Assembly (NCBI GenBank): GCA_905182645.1 | Contig: CAJJCJ010000007.1 | Span: 62,001 to 126,000 of the forward strand | Direction: 5' to 3' | Source of the DNA: an uncultured Sulfitobacter sp. | GTDB taxonomy: Bacteria; Pseudomonadota; Alphaproteobacteria; Rhodobacterales; Rhodobacteraceae | DNA: 64,000 nt | In this document: positions 1 to 9,318 of the stretch, in pieces | Layout of the letters: every line of letters starts with the position of its first letter | Numbering within the stretch: the first letter of the stretch is position 1 | Notes under the pieces: generated by a model | The model's input: only the letters and a program-made list of their open reading frames with translations | The model's database searches: none | What the model was told of the DNA's origin: nothing | Translations under genes and position numbers: made by a program

Positions 1-13
1 AAGCAAACAAACC

Positions 14-46
14 GACATATGCAGAACTTATGCGAAACTTATGCAA
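14..46. repeat. Three tandem 11-bp units upstream of ABC transporter gene
   Basis: Two units close to AACTTATGCAA lie end to end at 25-35 and 36-46, preceded by a degenerate third (GACATATGCAG) at 14-24. The block ends 38 bases before the ATG of the ABC ATPase gene at 85. The same unit occurs three times in tandem at 53040-53072. The 11-bp period keeps every unit on the same face of the helix, which suggests a multi-site operator, but this is inference. Confidence 0.5.
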
Positions 47-84
47 AAATTTCAGCGCAATTCGGGCAAATCAGGAGAAGGTAA

Positions 85-2171
85 ATGGATAACCAAGACG
101 ACGACGGCCCGATCCTAGAGATCGACAAACTGTCCATTTCCTTCTTCACACGGCTGCGCGAAATCCCCGCTGTCATGGATTTTTCCGCCGTCATTCGCCC
201 GGGTGAAGCCCTTGGTCTTGTGGGTGAAAGCGGTTGTGGGAAATCCACTGTGGCGCTTGGGGTCATGCAGGATTTAGGCGTCAACGGGCGCATTGTTGGT
301 GGCTCGATTAAGTTCAAAGGCGAAGAGCTGAACACCATGTCACCAGAGCGGCTGCGCGACATACGCGGGTCGCAAATTGCGATGATATATCAAGAGCCTA
401 TGGCATCTTTGAACCCCGCCATGAAGATCGCAAAACAGCTCATGGAAGTCCCGATGATCCATGAAGGACTGTCTGAAAAAGACGCCTATGCGCGGGCGCT
501 AGAAGTCGTCACAGATGTGAAATTGCCCGACCCTGAACGGATCTTGAAATCCTATCCGCACCAGCTTTCTGGTGGCCAACAACAGCGCATCGTGATCGCA
601 ATGGCGTTGATGTCAAAACCGGCTTTGCTGATCTTGGACGAACCGACAACCGCACTTGATGTTACCGTCGAAGCCGCTGTTGTAGAACTGGTCAAAGACT
701 TGGGTAAAAAATACGGCACCTCCATGCTTTTTATCAGTCATAACCTAGGCTTAATCCTCGACACCTGCGACCGTGTTTGCGTGATGTACTCCGGCGAAGC
801 GGTTGAACGCGGCTCTATTGAAGACGTCTTTGACGAGATGCAGCACCCGTATACGCAAGCGCTGTTTCGCTCGATCCCACTGCCTGGCGCCGATAAAAAT
901 GCGCGCCCATTGGTGGCGATCCCCGGGAACTTCCCGCTGCCACACGAGCGGCCTGATGGCTGTAACTTTGGTCCACGTTGCAACTACTTTGAGGCAGGCC
1001 GCTGCGACAGACAAGTCATTGATATGACAACTAGTTCACGGCGCTGACCGTCATCAAACCCGCTGCTTACGTCACGAAGAAATCGACTGGAACGCACCCA
1101 TTGTTCTTGGCCAGCAAAAGGAAAAAAATCCACCCGGCGATGTGGTTTTGAAAATCGACAATCTCAAGAAATACTATGAGGTCGCAGCAAACGCACTGTT
1201 TGGCGGCGGCGACAAAAAGGTCGTGAAAGCCAATGAAACGCTGTCATTCGAGGCCCGCGAATCTGAAACCCTCGCAATTGTCGGCGAATCTGGTTGTGGC
1301 AAATCCACCTTCGCCAAAGTCCTGATGGGACTAGAAACCGCCACCGAAGGATCGATCACGCTCGACGGTCGCGACATCGGCAGCATCGCCATCGAGGACC
1401 GCGACACCATGACAGTCGCGGACATTCAGATGGTGTTCCAAAACCCGTTTGACACGCTCAATCCATCGATGACCGTAGGGCGACAAATAATGCGCGCGCT
1501 AGAGATTTTCAAGATCGGTAACAACGACGCAGAGCGCCGCGAACGCATGCTTGTCCTGCTTGATCTGGTTAAATTGCCACGCGCCTTTGCCGACCGAATG
1601 CCGCGTCAGCTTTCTGGCGGACAAAAGCAACGTGTTGGTATTGCACGGGCTTTTGCCGGTGACGCGCGTATCGTTGTGGCCGATGAACCCGTTTCAGCGC
1701 TTGATGTTTCTGTCCAAGCGGCGGTCACTGACCTGCTTATGGAAATTCAGCGCGAGCACAAAACCACACTATTGTTCATCAGCCACGACCTATCAATCGT
1801 ACGCTATTTGGCGGACCGCGTGATGGTGATGTATCTGGGCCATGTGGTCGAACTTGGCTCCACTGATCAGGTATTTTCGCCGCCCTACCACCCCTACACA
1901 GAGGCGCTTTTGTCGGCTGTCCCGATCGCTGATACAAGTGTGCAGAAAAAGCACATCGTGCTCGAAGGGGATATTCCATCTGCGATGAACCCACCCTCCG
2001 GCTGCCCGTTCCAAACGCGCTGCGGGTGGAAATCAAAGGTCGCTGGCGGCTTGTGTGAAAAAGAGGTGCCACCGCTGCGAATTTTAGCCGAAAGGCCATC
2101 AGATCAAATGCCACCTGTCCGACGCCGAATTGGCAAACATGGAACCAGTCATCAAAATCGCGGCCGAATAA
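85..2171 (+). pseudogene. Dual-domain peptide-type ABC transporter ATPase, broken by two frameshifts
   Basis: Remains of one gene encoding two fused ABC ATPase domains of the dipeptide/oligopeptide (Dpp/Opp) family, which power import through partner permeases lying outside the window. Domain 1 starts at the ATG at 85 (Shine-Dalgarno AGGAG just before). It has Walker A GESGCGKST at residues 47-55, signature LSGGQQQR and Walker B LLILDEPT, and ends in an oligopeptide-transporter C-terminal motif. Domain 2 repeats the set (GESGCGKST, LSGGQKQR, VVADEP). One extra base near 1033 (ACTAGTTCAC) puts domain 1 into a stop at 1047; the linker RCLRHEEIDW continues in the next frame. A second extra base in an A run near 2090 displaces the natural C terminus, which would end VIKIAAE at 2171. 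Removing both bases gives one 694-residue frame. As it stands, two separate polypeptides (85-1047 and from about 1142) could be made. Sequencing error is a real alternative to decay. Confidence 0.8.
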
Positions 2172-2175
2172 CAAA

Positions 2176-2203
2176 ACGCGCGCCTCGTCACTGGGGCGCG
2201 CGT
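2176..2203. terminator. GC-rich hairpin between convergent genes
   Basis: A perfect 9-bp inverted repeat (ACGCGCGCC / GGCGCGCGT) with a 10-base loop lies between the end of the ABC ATPase gene and the 3' end of the convergent lytic transglycosylase gene. No long T run follows on either side, so termination is inferred from position and stem strength. Confidence 0.45.
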
Positions 2204-2222
2204 ATAACTGGCAAAGCTAAGC

Positions 2223-2799
2223 TCAGCTCCCCCAAATAATCCGCACATAATTTTGGGTTTCTTTATACGGCGGAACTCCGTTGTACCGCTCAACAGCACC
2301 GGGTCCGGCATTATACGCCGCAAGCGCCAACCGCCACGTGCCAAATGTCTCGTACTGACGCCGTAAATACCGCGCGCCACCCTCTAAATTTTGCGACGGG
2401 TCAGACGCGTCCACACCCAACGCGCGCGCAGTTTGCGGCATGAGTTGCGCCAGCCCCATTGCCCCTTTGACCGATCTTGCTTGCGCGTTCCAACCGCTTT
2501 CCTGCTTAACAAGGCGCAGAAACAAATCCTCCGGAATATAATGCCGACGTGCAGCAGCGCGGGCCAGTTCGAGGTAAGGCCCAGTATACTCGCCCAACAT
2601 AATTTGGCGATTTGCTCGCTATCGTAGGAACGACCGCGCGCGGCGGCTGTAACCTGACCGAATTATTATATTGCAGTGCGGACCGGTTATCCAAAACCGA
2701 TAACTGGTTTTGAAACAATGCTTCGCGCGATCCTTCGGCAATCACAAATGCCGGAAGCCCGACGGCCACAACAAAAGCTACACCGCGAAAAAATTGCAC
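2223..2799 (-). pseudogene. Secreted lytic transglycosylase (SLT family), frameshifted
   Basis: A periplasmic peptidoglycan-cleaving transglycosylase of the SLT/goose-lysozyme-like class. The N terminus (from 2799) has a signal peptide, [21 protein letters not shown]. The catalytic domain, readable from about 2600 down to 2223, shows the SLT core: [12 protein letters not shown] with the catalytic Glu, then [13 protein letters not shown], then [16 protein letters not shown]. The two parts are in different frames. A bridging stretch [10 protein letters not shown] reads in the third frame, so two single-base deletions (one in a GC run near 2640, one near 2603) best explain the locus; restoring both gives a 192-residue protein. 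A truncated protein starting at the internal ATG at 2600 would lack an export signal. It converges on the ABC ATPase gene and diverges from ssb. Confidence 0.75.
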
Positions 2800-2942
2800 C
2801 CAAACGTCCCCAAAAACACAGTATGAAAAATCTACACAAGATTACGCAGATAACCAATCCCGCACATCGTAACTACTTGCTTACCTTGTTCACTCAAAAA
2901 GGGCATAAGTCAAAAGACCCAGAATCGACGAGGAGAATTCAA

Positions 2943-3485
2943 ATGGCTGGTAGCGTGAACAAAGTAATCTTGATCGGCAATCTGGGACGCGACCCAGAGG
3001 TGCGGACATTTGGCAACGGCGGCAAGGTTTGTAACCTGCGCATCGCCACCTCTGAGAACTGGAAGGACAAAAACACCGGTGAACGCCGCGAGAAAACAGA
3101 ATGGCATTCTGTCTCGATCTTCAACGACGGTCTTGTCCGCATTGCGGAACAATATCTAAAAAAGGGCTCCAAGGTTTATATTGAGGGTGCATTGCAGACC
3201 CGCAAGTATCAGGCCCCTGACGGTTCCGACCGTTATAGCACAGAAGTCGTGCTGCAAGGCTTTGGTGGCACTCTCACCATGCTTGACGGACGCAGTGAAG
3301 GCGGCAGCCAAGGTGGTGGCGATGGTTATGGCGGCGGTCAAGGCGGTCGGCGTGTAACTACGGCAACGATCCACAAGGTGGCGGCGATAGCGGCGGCTAC
3401 GGTGGCGGTAATTCCGGCGGGTCTACTTCCGGCGGCGGTCGCTCAGACATGGACGACGAAATTCCGTTTTAAATTAAATGCTTAG
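2943..3485 (+). CDS. ssb: Single-stranded DNA-binding protein, C-terminal tip out of frame
   Basis: SSB coats single-stranded DNA in replication, repair and recombination and recruits partners through its acidic C-terminal tip. The start is the ATG at 2943, with AGGAG 12 bases upstream, giving [20 protein letters not shown] and the OB fold (residues 1-110: [29 protein letters not shown]). A Gly-rich linker follows. In the frame as given the tail becomes [16 protein letters not shown] and ends at 3485 without the expected tip. In the frame reached by restoring one base near 3345-3355, the linker continues [14 protein letters not shown] and ends exactly with SDMDDEIPF and a stop at 3470-3472 (176 residues). 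Loss of the tip is lethal in E. coli, so a sequence error in this G-rich stretch is more likely than a real mutation. Confidence 0.9.
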   Translation: MAGSVNKVILIGNLGRDPEVRTFGNGGKVCNLRIATSENWKDKNTGERREKTEWHSVSIFNDGLVRIAEQYLKKGSKVYIEGALQTRKYQAPDGSDRYSTEVVLQGFGGTLTMLDGRSEGGSQGGGDGYGGGQGGRRVTTATIHKVAAIAAATVAVIPAGLLPAAVAQTWTTKFRFKLNA

Positions 3486-3503
3486 GATGGGTTTTAACCC
3501 ATC
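3486..3503. terminator. Short hairpin between ssb and aroB
   Basis: GATGGGTT and AACCCATC form an 8-bp stem around a two-base loop between the 3' ends of the convergent ssb and aroB genes. Such a tight loop makes a weak terminator, and the call rests mainly on position. Confidence 0.35.
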
Positions 3504-4626
3504 TTACCTTTGGGCAAGTGCATCATCCAAGACAGATAGCACCACATCCGCAGGCACATCGCTTGTGATAAACGTATCACCAATGTCGCGCGCCAGAATG
3601 AACCTTAGCTGGCCCGCGACGACCTTTTTGTCTTGCCCCATCAGACCAAGCAAAGCGGCAGCATCGGGTAAATCACCTTCAATGTCGGATAAATACGTCT
3701 TCATGCCCATAGCGCGCAAATGGGCACGCACGCGGCTTGGGTTTTCTTGACTGCACAGGCCCAATCTGGACGACAGCTCAAATGCCATTGCACAACCAAT
3801 GGCGACACCTTCGCCGTGCAGTAATCTGTCCGAATACCCGGTTGCGGCCTCTAGCGCGTGACAAAACGTATGACCAAGGTTCAGCAACGCGCGCTCGCCC
3901 TGCTCGGTCTCGTCGCGCTGGACAATTCCCGCCTTCATTTCACACGACCGCGTCACGGCACGCACACGCGCCGCCATATCGCCTGCAGCCATCGCGGGGC
4001 CCATGTCTTCAAGCCAATCAAAGAACGCCGCATCACCAAGCAAGCCGTATTTCACGACCTCGCCATACCCCGCCAAGAAATCGCGCGGCGCAAGCGTACC
4101 CAGCAATCCTGTATCGGCCAATACAAGCGACGGCTGATGAAACGCCCCGATCAAGTTCTTGCCATGCGGCGCGTTGATCCCAGTTTTACCCCCAACAGAG
4201 CTGTCGACTTGCGCAAGCAACGTCGTTGGAATTTGCACGAACCGGACACCACGGCGCAAAATTGCGGCCGCAAACCCAACCAAATCACCAACCACACCGC
4301 CGCCCAAAGGCAATGACAACATCGCCGCGTTCGACTTTTTGATCCAACAGCCATTCAACCGTGCGCTGCAACTGCGGCCAGCCCTTTGTTGCTTCACCAG
4401 CAGGCAATAACAACGCGGCGCTGGTGAACCCGGATTCAGTCAATCCAGCCTGTAATTGAGCCAAATGCAGACCAGCCACCGTTTCATCAGTGACAATCGC
4501 CAAATGTTTACGTCCGCCAAACGGCGCAATCGCAGCACCTGCACCCGCCAACAAATCTGGTCCAATCTGAATGTCATATGCGCGTCCAGGCAGATCAACA
4601 TGTACGGTAGCGGCTGGGTTGGTCAT
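3504..4626 (-). pseudogene. aroB: 3-dehydroquinate synthase, one-base frameshift
   Basis: Second enzyme of the shikimate pathway: NAD-dependent cyclisation of DAHP to 3-dehydroquinate. From the ATG at 4626 the N-terminal Rossmann-like part reads VHVDLPGRAYDIQIG and continues to ERGDVVIAFG, then runs out of frame. The next frame resumes with LPLGGGVVGDLVGFAA and carries the core QIPTTLLAQVDSSVGGKTG, the metal-binding region (YGEVVKYGLL, LNLGHTFCHALE, HGEGVAIG) and the normal end. The break is an extra T in the TTT run near 4300; removing it restores VIALGGGVVGDL and a 373-residue protein, the usual AroB length. The start overlaps the aroK stop (ATGA), so aroK and aroB are translationally coupled. 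Since the pathway supplies aromatic amino acids, an error in the homopolymer is likelier than true loss. Confidence 0.85.
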
Positions 4627-5186
4627 GTCGTGGGCTCCAATATGCTGGCGTCTTGGGCCAATGCGTCGATGACGCCTTGGGTCGTGGCCTCGATACTAGC
4701 GGACGGCACAATTGCGATGCGCTTTGCAGCGAGCGCATAGATCGGGGTGCGTGTTTCCATCAAACCAGTCAACGTGGCCAGCGGATCAGCCGTGCGCAAC
4801 AGCGGGCGGGTATCCTTGTGTCGCACCCGTTCCCAGAGCGTTGTTAGATTAGCGTCAAGCCAAACAGCTACACCTTTGCTGGCGATCAACTCGCGGGTCC
4901 GGTCTGCCAGAAACGCACCGCCACCCGTCGACAAAACAGCAGGTGGTCCAGACAACAGCCGATCTATCACCTCAACTTCACGATCACGGAAAAACGCTTC
5001 GCCATCATGCGCGAAAATCTCGGCAATAGACACGGTCGCAGCTTCTTCAATGGCGGCGTCACTATCAAGGAATGGCACATCCAATCGGGTGGCAAGCGCG
5101 CGCCCAATTGCTGACTTACCAGACCCCATCATGCCAACAAGCACAACAGTCCGGCGTAAAGTCAGGCCATTTGCGTCATTTACCAT
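4623..5186 (-). CDS. aroK: Shikimate kinase
   Basis: Phosphorylates shikimate at the 3-hydroxyl with ATP in the cytoplasm. The 187-residue protein has the P-loop GMMGSGKSAIGR (about residues 18-29), the shikimate-binding Asp in FLDSDAAIE, the Arg of FFRDREVEVI, the conserved STGGGAFL loop and the lid Arg in HKDTRPLL. It is the first gene of the aroKB pair and overlaps aroB by 4 bases. The 158-bp gap to the divergent gene at 5345 should hold both promoters. Confidence 0.93.
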   Translation of the reverse strand: MVNDANGLTLRRTVVLVGMMGSGKSAIGRALATRLDVPFLDSDAAIEEAATVSIAEIFAHDGEAFFRDREVEVIDRLLSGPPAVLSTGGGAFLADRTRELIASKGVAVWLDANLTTLWERVRHKDTRPLLRTADPLATLTGLMETRTPIYALAAKRIAIVPSASIEATTQGVIDALAQDASILEPTT

Positions 5187-5344
5187 CGTGCAAAGCCCCT
5201 TTTTGCGCGTTTCCTATCGGCTATCTGCCGCTTAATTGAAAAATGTGCAACTCAATGGCGTGATCTTGCACAGAACCCCGTGTATAAACAATGCAACAAG
5301 CGGCATTTGAACCGCGTATTGGGCACTTATAAGGGCATTCACAT

Positions 5345-5500
5345 ATGCTTTGGCGATTGATCAAACTCTTGTTGCTTCTGGTTATTCTCAGCGGGTTGGC
5401 GCTTGTGGCTTATGCCTATGTTGGCCCCCTGTTGTTTCCTTCAGATTTTGCAGCCCCATCCGAACCCGTCTCGCAACCTATCACGCTAGAGGTGAATTAA
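5345..5500 (+). CDS. Small single-span membrane protein
   Basis: A 51-residue protein, MLWRLIKLLLLLVILSG at the N terminus with one hydrophobic helix (about residues 5-31), followed by a short polar tail ending in ITLEV. It begins 158 bp from divergent aroK and stops 3 bases before the next gene (5504), so the two are probably co-transcribed with xerD. Its position before xerD next to aroKB resembles other Rhodobacterales, which supports it being real. No function can be assigned. Confidence 0.65.
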   Translation: MLWRLIKLLLLLVILSGLALVAYAYVGPLLFPSDFAAPSEPVSQPITLEVN

Positions 5501-5503
5501 CCG

Positions 5504-7024
5504 ATGCGGCATGTGTTGCCTTTTGTAATCGGTTTGGGTCTGGTTGGGCCTGCATTTGCACAAGATGCTAACCCGCTTTCCGCCATTGATTGGCTATCGC
5601 AAAGCGTAGAACGACCGCGCGTGCGAGCCGTCCAATCCACACGCCCGCTTGAGCCCGCGACTAGCACAAACGCCGACGTCCCCCCCGTCACTGTGACCGC
5701 ACTTGGTGCCCCGTCGCCCGATCCGATCGGGTTATTACCATCTGACGTCACTGGCCTGCCCCATAATTTATGGGCAACAAGCGACAGCGCCACGCTGACC
5801 CATCTGATCCAAAGCGCACGGCTTGATACACTGCCCGTCGTTCATGATCTGATGATGACGCTGTTGTTAGCAGAGGCAGGACCGCCCTTGGGTGCTAACG
5901 CTGGTGGCAGTCTTTTTCTCGCCCGTGTCGACAAAATGCTTGATATCGGAGCGCTTGACCCCGCTTTGGCGCTTTTGGAACAGGTTGATACGGTATCGCC
6001 CGACGTGTTCCGGCGGCTGTTTGACGTGGCTTTACTGACAGACACCGAAGACAACGCCTGCGACGTGATGCGCGCAACCCCTAGCGTTGCCCCTACATTT
6101 CCAGCCCGCATTTTCTGCCTTGCCCGCAGCGGTGATTGGGCTGCCGCGGCACTTACCCTTAATACACACCGTGTCTTGGGCGACATTTCACCAGAAGAAG
6201 AAGCATTAATCTCGCGCTTCCTTGACCCTGATCTTTTTGAGGACGAAGCAGCCCTGCCGCTTCCTGATCGGATCAGCCCGCTGGTGTTCCGGATGCTTGA
6301 AGCGATTGGCGAACCGCTGACGACGTCAGGCCTGCCCAACGCCTTTGCCCATGCCGACCTGCGAAGTACGACAGGCTGGAAAAGCCAGCTTGAGGCGGCT
6401 GAACGGCTTGGGCGCAGCGGCGCGATATCTGAAAACGTGTTGCACGGCGCATATCTCGCCCATAAGGCCGCCGCATCGGGTGGTGTCTGGGACCGTGTCG
6501 CAGTCATCAAACGGCTTGATGACGCTTTTCGTAATTCTGACGTCAAGGCAATCGCAAGACATCTGCCGGACGCATGGGATGCGATGGTAACTGCAAAACT
6601 CGAGGTGCCTTTTGCCCGACTATATGCGCCCGCATTGGCCGACATTTCGCTGACAGGTAAGGCCGCTGATATAGCACTCGCGCTGGGTCTTTTATCGCCC
6701 AACTATGAACTGGCCGCATTAGACGCCGCGCCGAGCTTCCTGACGACCCTTGCCGCGGGTGCCCCCATCGACCCCAATACGCATATCGAATTTGCAGTTT
6801 TCACGGGCTTCACCGGTGCTGAACCTGCGCCGGACCTTGCCGCATTGGCGCGCACCGGCAACTTGGGCGAGGCATTATTGCACTCCATCACAACCTTTAA
6901 CGCGGGATTGGCAGGCGATACGGACGCGCTGACCGCCACGCTTGCTTTCTGGCGGTTCGTCGGGCTCGAAGACGTGGCGCGCAAAGCCGCCCTGCAAATC
7001 CTGATCCTTGATCGCACGTCATGA
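5504..7024 (+). CDS. Secreted conserved hypothetical protein, 506 residues
   Basis: I do not recognise a characterised family. The protein starts with a signal peptide (MRHVLPFVIGLGLVGPAFAQ, cleavage after AFA or AQ) and is otherwise soluble and rich in Ala, Leu and Asp, with helical stretches that could be a repeat solenoid (for example LARVDKMLDIGALDPALALLEQV). A run around residues 190-215 contains two cysteines (DNACDVMR, ARIFCLAR), which could form a periplasmic disulfide. It sits between a small membrane protein and xerD, overlapping the xerD start by 4 bases (ATGA). The likely location is the periplasm. Confidence 0.8.
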   Translation: MRHVLPFVIGLGLVGPAFAQDANPLSAIDWLSQSVERPRVRAVQSTRPLEPATSTNADVPPVTVTALGAPSPDPIGLLPSDVTGLPHNLWATSDSATLTHLIQSARLDTLPVVHDLMMTLLLAEAGPPLGANAGGSLFLARVDKMLDIGALDPALALLEQVDTVSPDVFRRLFDVALLTDTEDNACDVMRATPSVAPTFPARIFCLARSGDWAAAALTLNTHRVLGDISPEEEALISRFLDPDLFEDEAALPLPDRISPLVFRMLEAIGEPLTTSGLPNAFAHADLRSTTGWKSQLEAAERLGRSGAISENVLHGAYLAHKAAASGGVWDRVAVIKRLDDAFRNSDVKAIARHLPDAWDAMVTAKLEVPFARLYAPALADISLTGKAADIALALGLLSPNYELAALDAAPSFLTTLAAGAPIDPNTHIEFAVFTGFTGAEPAPDLAALARTGNLGEALLHSITTFNAGLAGDTDALTATLAFWRFVGLEDVARKAALQILILDRTS

Positions 7025-7959
7025 TCCCAACGGATCAGCCCATGGCCCATTGGATCCAATCCTTCCTAGAGGCCCAAGCAGCCGAACTTGACGCGGCCAC
7101 AAATACCCAACTGGCCTATGCCCGCGATCTGGCCGATTTTTCCGGCTGGCTTGCCCCTAAAAACCTGCATTTTGCCAGTGCGACCCAAGACGATGTCGAA
7201 GGATATCTGGTTGATTGCGATGCCCAAGGATTGGCGGCGTCAACCCGCGCGCGGCGGCTGTCAGCGATCAAGCAAATCTACCACTTTGCATTTGAAGAAG
7301 GTTGGCGCGACGACAACCCAGCCATCCGCATCAAGGGGCCAGGTAAATCCAAGGCTTTGCCCAAAACCCTGTCCGTAGAAGAGGTAAACCGCCTGATTAA
7401 TGCAGCCAGCGACAGCCGCGATGGATTGCGCAATGGCTGCATGATGGAACTGCTTTATGCGACAGGCATGCGCGTGACCGAACTCGTCACCTTGCCCGCC
7501 AGTGCCGCGCGCGGTAATCCGGCCATGCTTTTGGTGCGCGGAAAAGGCGGTAAAGAACGCATGGTGCCGCTATCGCCTACGGCCAAAACCGCAATGGCAA
7601 ACTGGCTTGTTGAGCGCGATGAGGTCGCAGAAACTGGGCGCTTGGCGGGTAATCCACCTTCCAAGTTCCTGTTCCCATCGCGCGGCAAAGACGGGCATTT
7701 GACACGGCACCGGTTCTTTGGATTGATCAAAGAATTCGCCGTCGCGGGCGGCGTTTCACCCGCCAAAGTAACGCCGCACACGTTGCGCCACGCCTTTGCC
7801 ACACATCTGTTGGCTGGCGGGGCTGATTTACGGTCTATCCAAACCATGCTTGGCCACGCGGACGTCGCCACAACCGAGATTTACACACATGTTTTGGACG
7901 AACGACTGACCGAACTGGTGATGCAGCATCACCCGTTGGCGCGTAAATCCGACGACTGA
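7021..7959 (+). CDS. xerD: Tyrosine recombinase XerD
   Basis: Acts with XerC at dif to resolve chromosome dimers. The 312-residue protein has a SAM-like N-terminal core-binding domain (residues 8-95) and a C-terminal catalytic domain with the full set of active residues: Arg151 (ATGMRVTEL), Lys175 (RGKGGKER), His253 and Arg256 (HTLRHAFATHL), His279 (MLGHADV) and the nucleophile Tyr288 (TEIYTHV). Closing HPLARKSDD is typical of XerD rather than XerC. It overlaps the preceding gene by 4 bases and is unrelated to the decayed island integrase at 17.2 kb. Confidence 0.93.
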   Translation: MIPTDQPMAHWIQSFLEAQAAELDAATNTQLAYARDLADFSGWLAPKNLHFASATQDDVEGYLVDCDAQGLAASTRARRLSAIKQIYHFAFEEGWRDDNPAIRIKGPGKSKALPKTLSVEEVNRLINAASDSRDGLRNGCMMELLYATGMRVTELVTLPASAARGNPAMLLVRGKGGKERMVPLSPTAKTAMANWLVERDEVAETGRLAGNPPSKFLFPSRGKDGHLTRHRFFGLIKEFAVAGGVSPAKVTPHTLRHAFATHLLAGGADLRSIQTMLGHADVATTEIYTHVLDERLTELVMQHHPLARKSDD

Positions 7960-8016
7960 TCTTGATCGCTCCCTGACAAGCCCCCATAACAAGTAGAGTT
8001 TTAATGAAAGTGAACG

Positions 8017-9318
8017 ATGGATTTCTCCCTATTTGACGGTGTGTTTTGGGTCACCGCTGGCGCTATATTGGTGCTACTTGTAATGTCTGGGTTTTTCTCA
8101 GGCTCCGAAACCGCACTCACGGCGGCGTCACGCGGCAAATTGCGCACCGCAGCCAATAAAGGATCGCGTGGGGCCCAACGCGCCCTTGAAATAACCGACG
8201 ACAACGAGCGACTAATCGGGTCGGTTCTATTAGGCAATAACGTTGTAAATATTCTGGCAACGTCGCTTGCTACGGCCTTGCTTACAAAGGTTTATGGCCA
8301 AAATGGCGTGGCGGCAGCGACGCTGATTATGACGCTGTTGGTGCTTATCTTTGCCGAAGTTTTGCCAAAAACCTACGCCATTACAAACCCCGAAAAAGTA
8401 GCCTCAAAGGTCGCCGCACCGATCGGGATCATCGTCTTCACATTCGCGCCCATCGTGGCTGCAGTGCGGTTTTTCGTGCGCGGAGTATTGTTTTTGTTTG
8501 GTGTACGCACCGACCCTGACAGCCACATTCTTGCAGTCCGCGAAGAAATCGCAGGGGCACTGCAGCTGGGCCATTCCGAGGGAATCGTCGAAAAAGAAGA
8601 CCGTGACCGGATTTTGGGCGCACTTGACCTGAACGAACGTGCGGTTGAAGAAATCATGCTTCACCGCTCTGGCATCGAGGTCATCAACGCTGATTTACCA
8701 CCCGAAGAAATTCTGGCGCGGTGTCTGCAAAGCCAGCACACCCGCCTTCCGCTTTATAAAGACGATCACGAGAACATCGTCGGTGTGATCCACGCCAAAG
8801 ACCTGTTGCGCGCCATGCACAAGCTGCTTTTGGGCGGAACCGTCGACGCCAAAGCTCTTGCGGATTTCGACATTCTATCTGTCGCGATGGATGCCTATTT
8901 TGTGCCCGAGACGACAACGCTCGGGGATCAAATGCGTGAATTTCTGCGGCGTAAAACCCATTTTGCGCTGGTCGTTGATGAATACGGTGGGCTGCAAGGC
9001 CTGATCACACTCGAAGATATCCTCGAGGAAATCGTAGGTGAGATCGCCGATGAATTTGACGAAGATGAAACCGATCAGATAGAGGCAACATCAGACGGCG
9101 CCTTTATCGTTGAAGGCGGCATGACATTGCGCGATCTTAACCGCGCCCACGACTGGTCTTTGCCCGACGAAGAGGCAAACACTGTCGCTGGTTTGGTCAT
9201 TCACGAGGCACAAATGATCCCCGTTGAAGGCCAAGTATTCTCGTTCCACGGCTTCCGGTTTGAGGTCTTAGAAAAGGCAGAAAACCGGATCGCCGCGTTG
9301 AAGATCCGGCCACTTTGA
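8017..9318 (+). CDS. CNNM/CorC-HlyC family membrane protein with CBS pair
   Basis: A 433-residue protein of the DUF21-CBS-CorC/HlyC architecture, associated with divalent-cation (Mg/Co) export or tolerance and sometimes annotated as haemolysin-related. The N-terminal DUF21 domain has about four membrane segments (VFWVTAGAILVLLVMSGFF; ATLIMTLLVLIFAEVLPKTY; IGIIVFTFAPIVAAVRFFV). It carries the conserved SGSETAL and FAEVLPK motifs. Two CBS domains (about 205-325) follow, with the typical VVDEYGGLQGLITLEDILEE, and then the C-terminal CorC/HlyC domain (VEGGMTLRDLN, EANTVAGLV). It converges directly on the HerA-like gene, with no gap. Confidence 0.9.
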   Translation: MDFSLFDGVFWVTAGAILVLLVMSGFFSGSETALTAASRGKLRTAANKGSRGAQRALEITDDNERLIGSVLLGNNVVNILATSLATALLTKVYGQNGVAAATLIMTLLVLIFAEVLPKTYAITNPEKVASKVAAPIGIIVFTFAPIVAAVRFFVRGVLFLFGVRTDPDSHILAVREEIAGALQLGHSEGIVEKEDRDRILGALDLNERAVEEIMLHRSGIEVINADLPPEEILARCLQSQHTRLPLYKDDHENIVGVIHAKDLLRAMHKLLLGGTVDAKALADFDILSVAMDAYFVPETTTLGDQMREFLRRKTHFALVVDEYGGLQGLITLEDILEEIVGEIADEFDEDETDQIEATSDGAFIVEGGMTLRDLNRAHDWSLPDEEANTVAGLVIHEAQMIPVEGQVFSFHGFRFEVLEKAENRIAALKIRPL

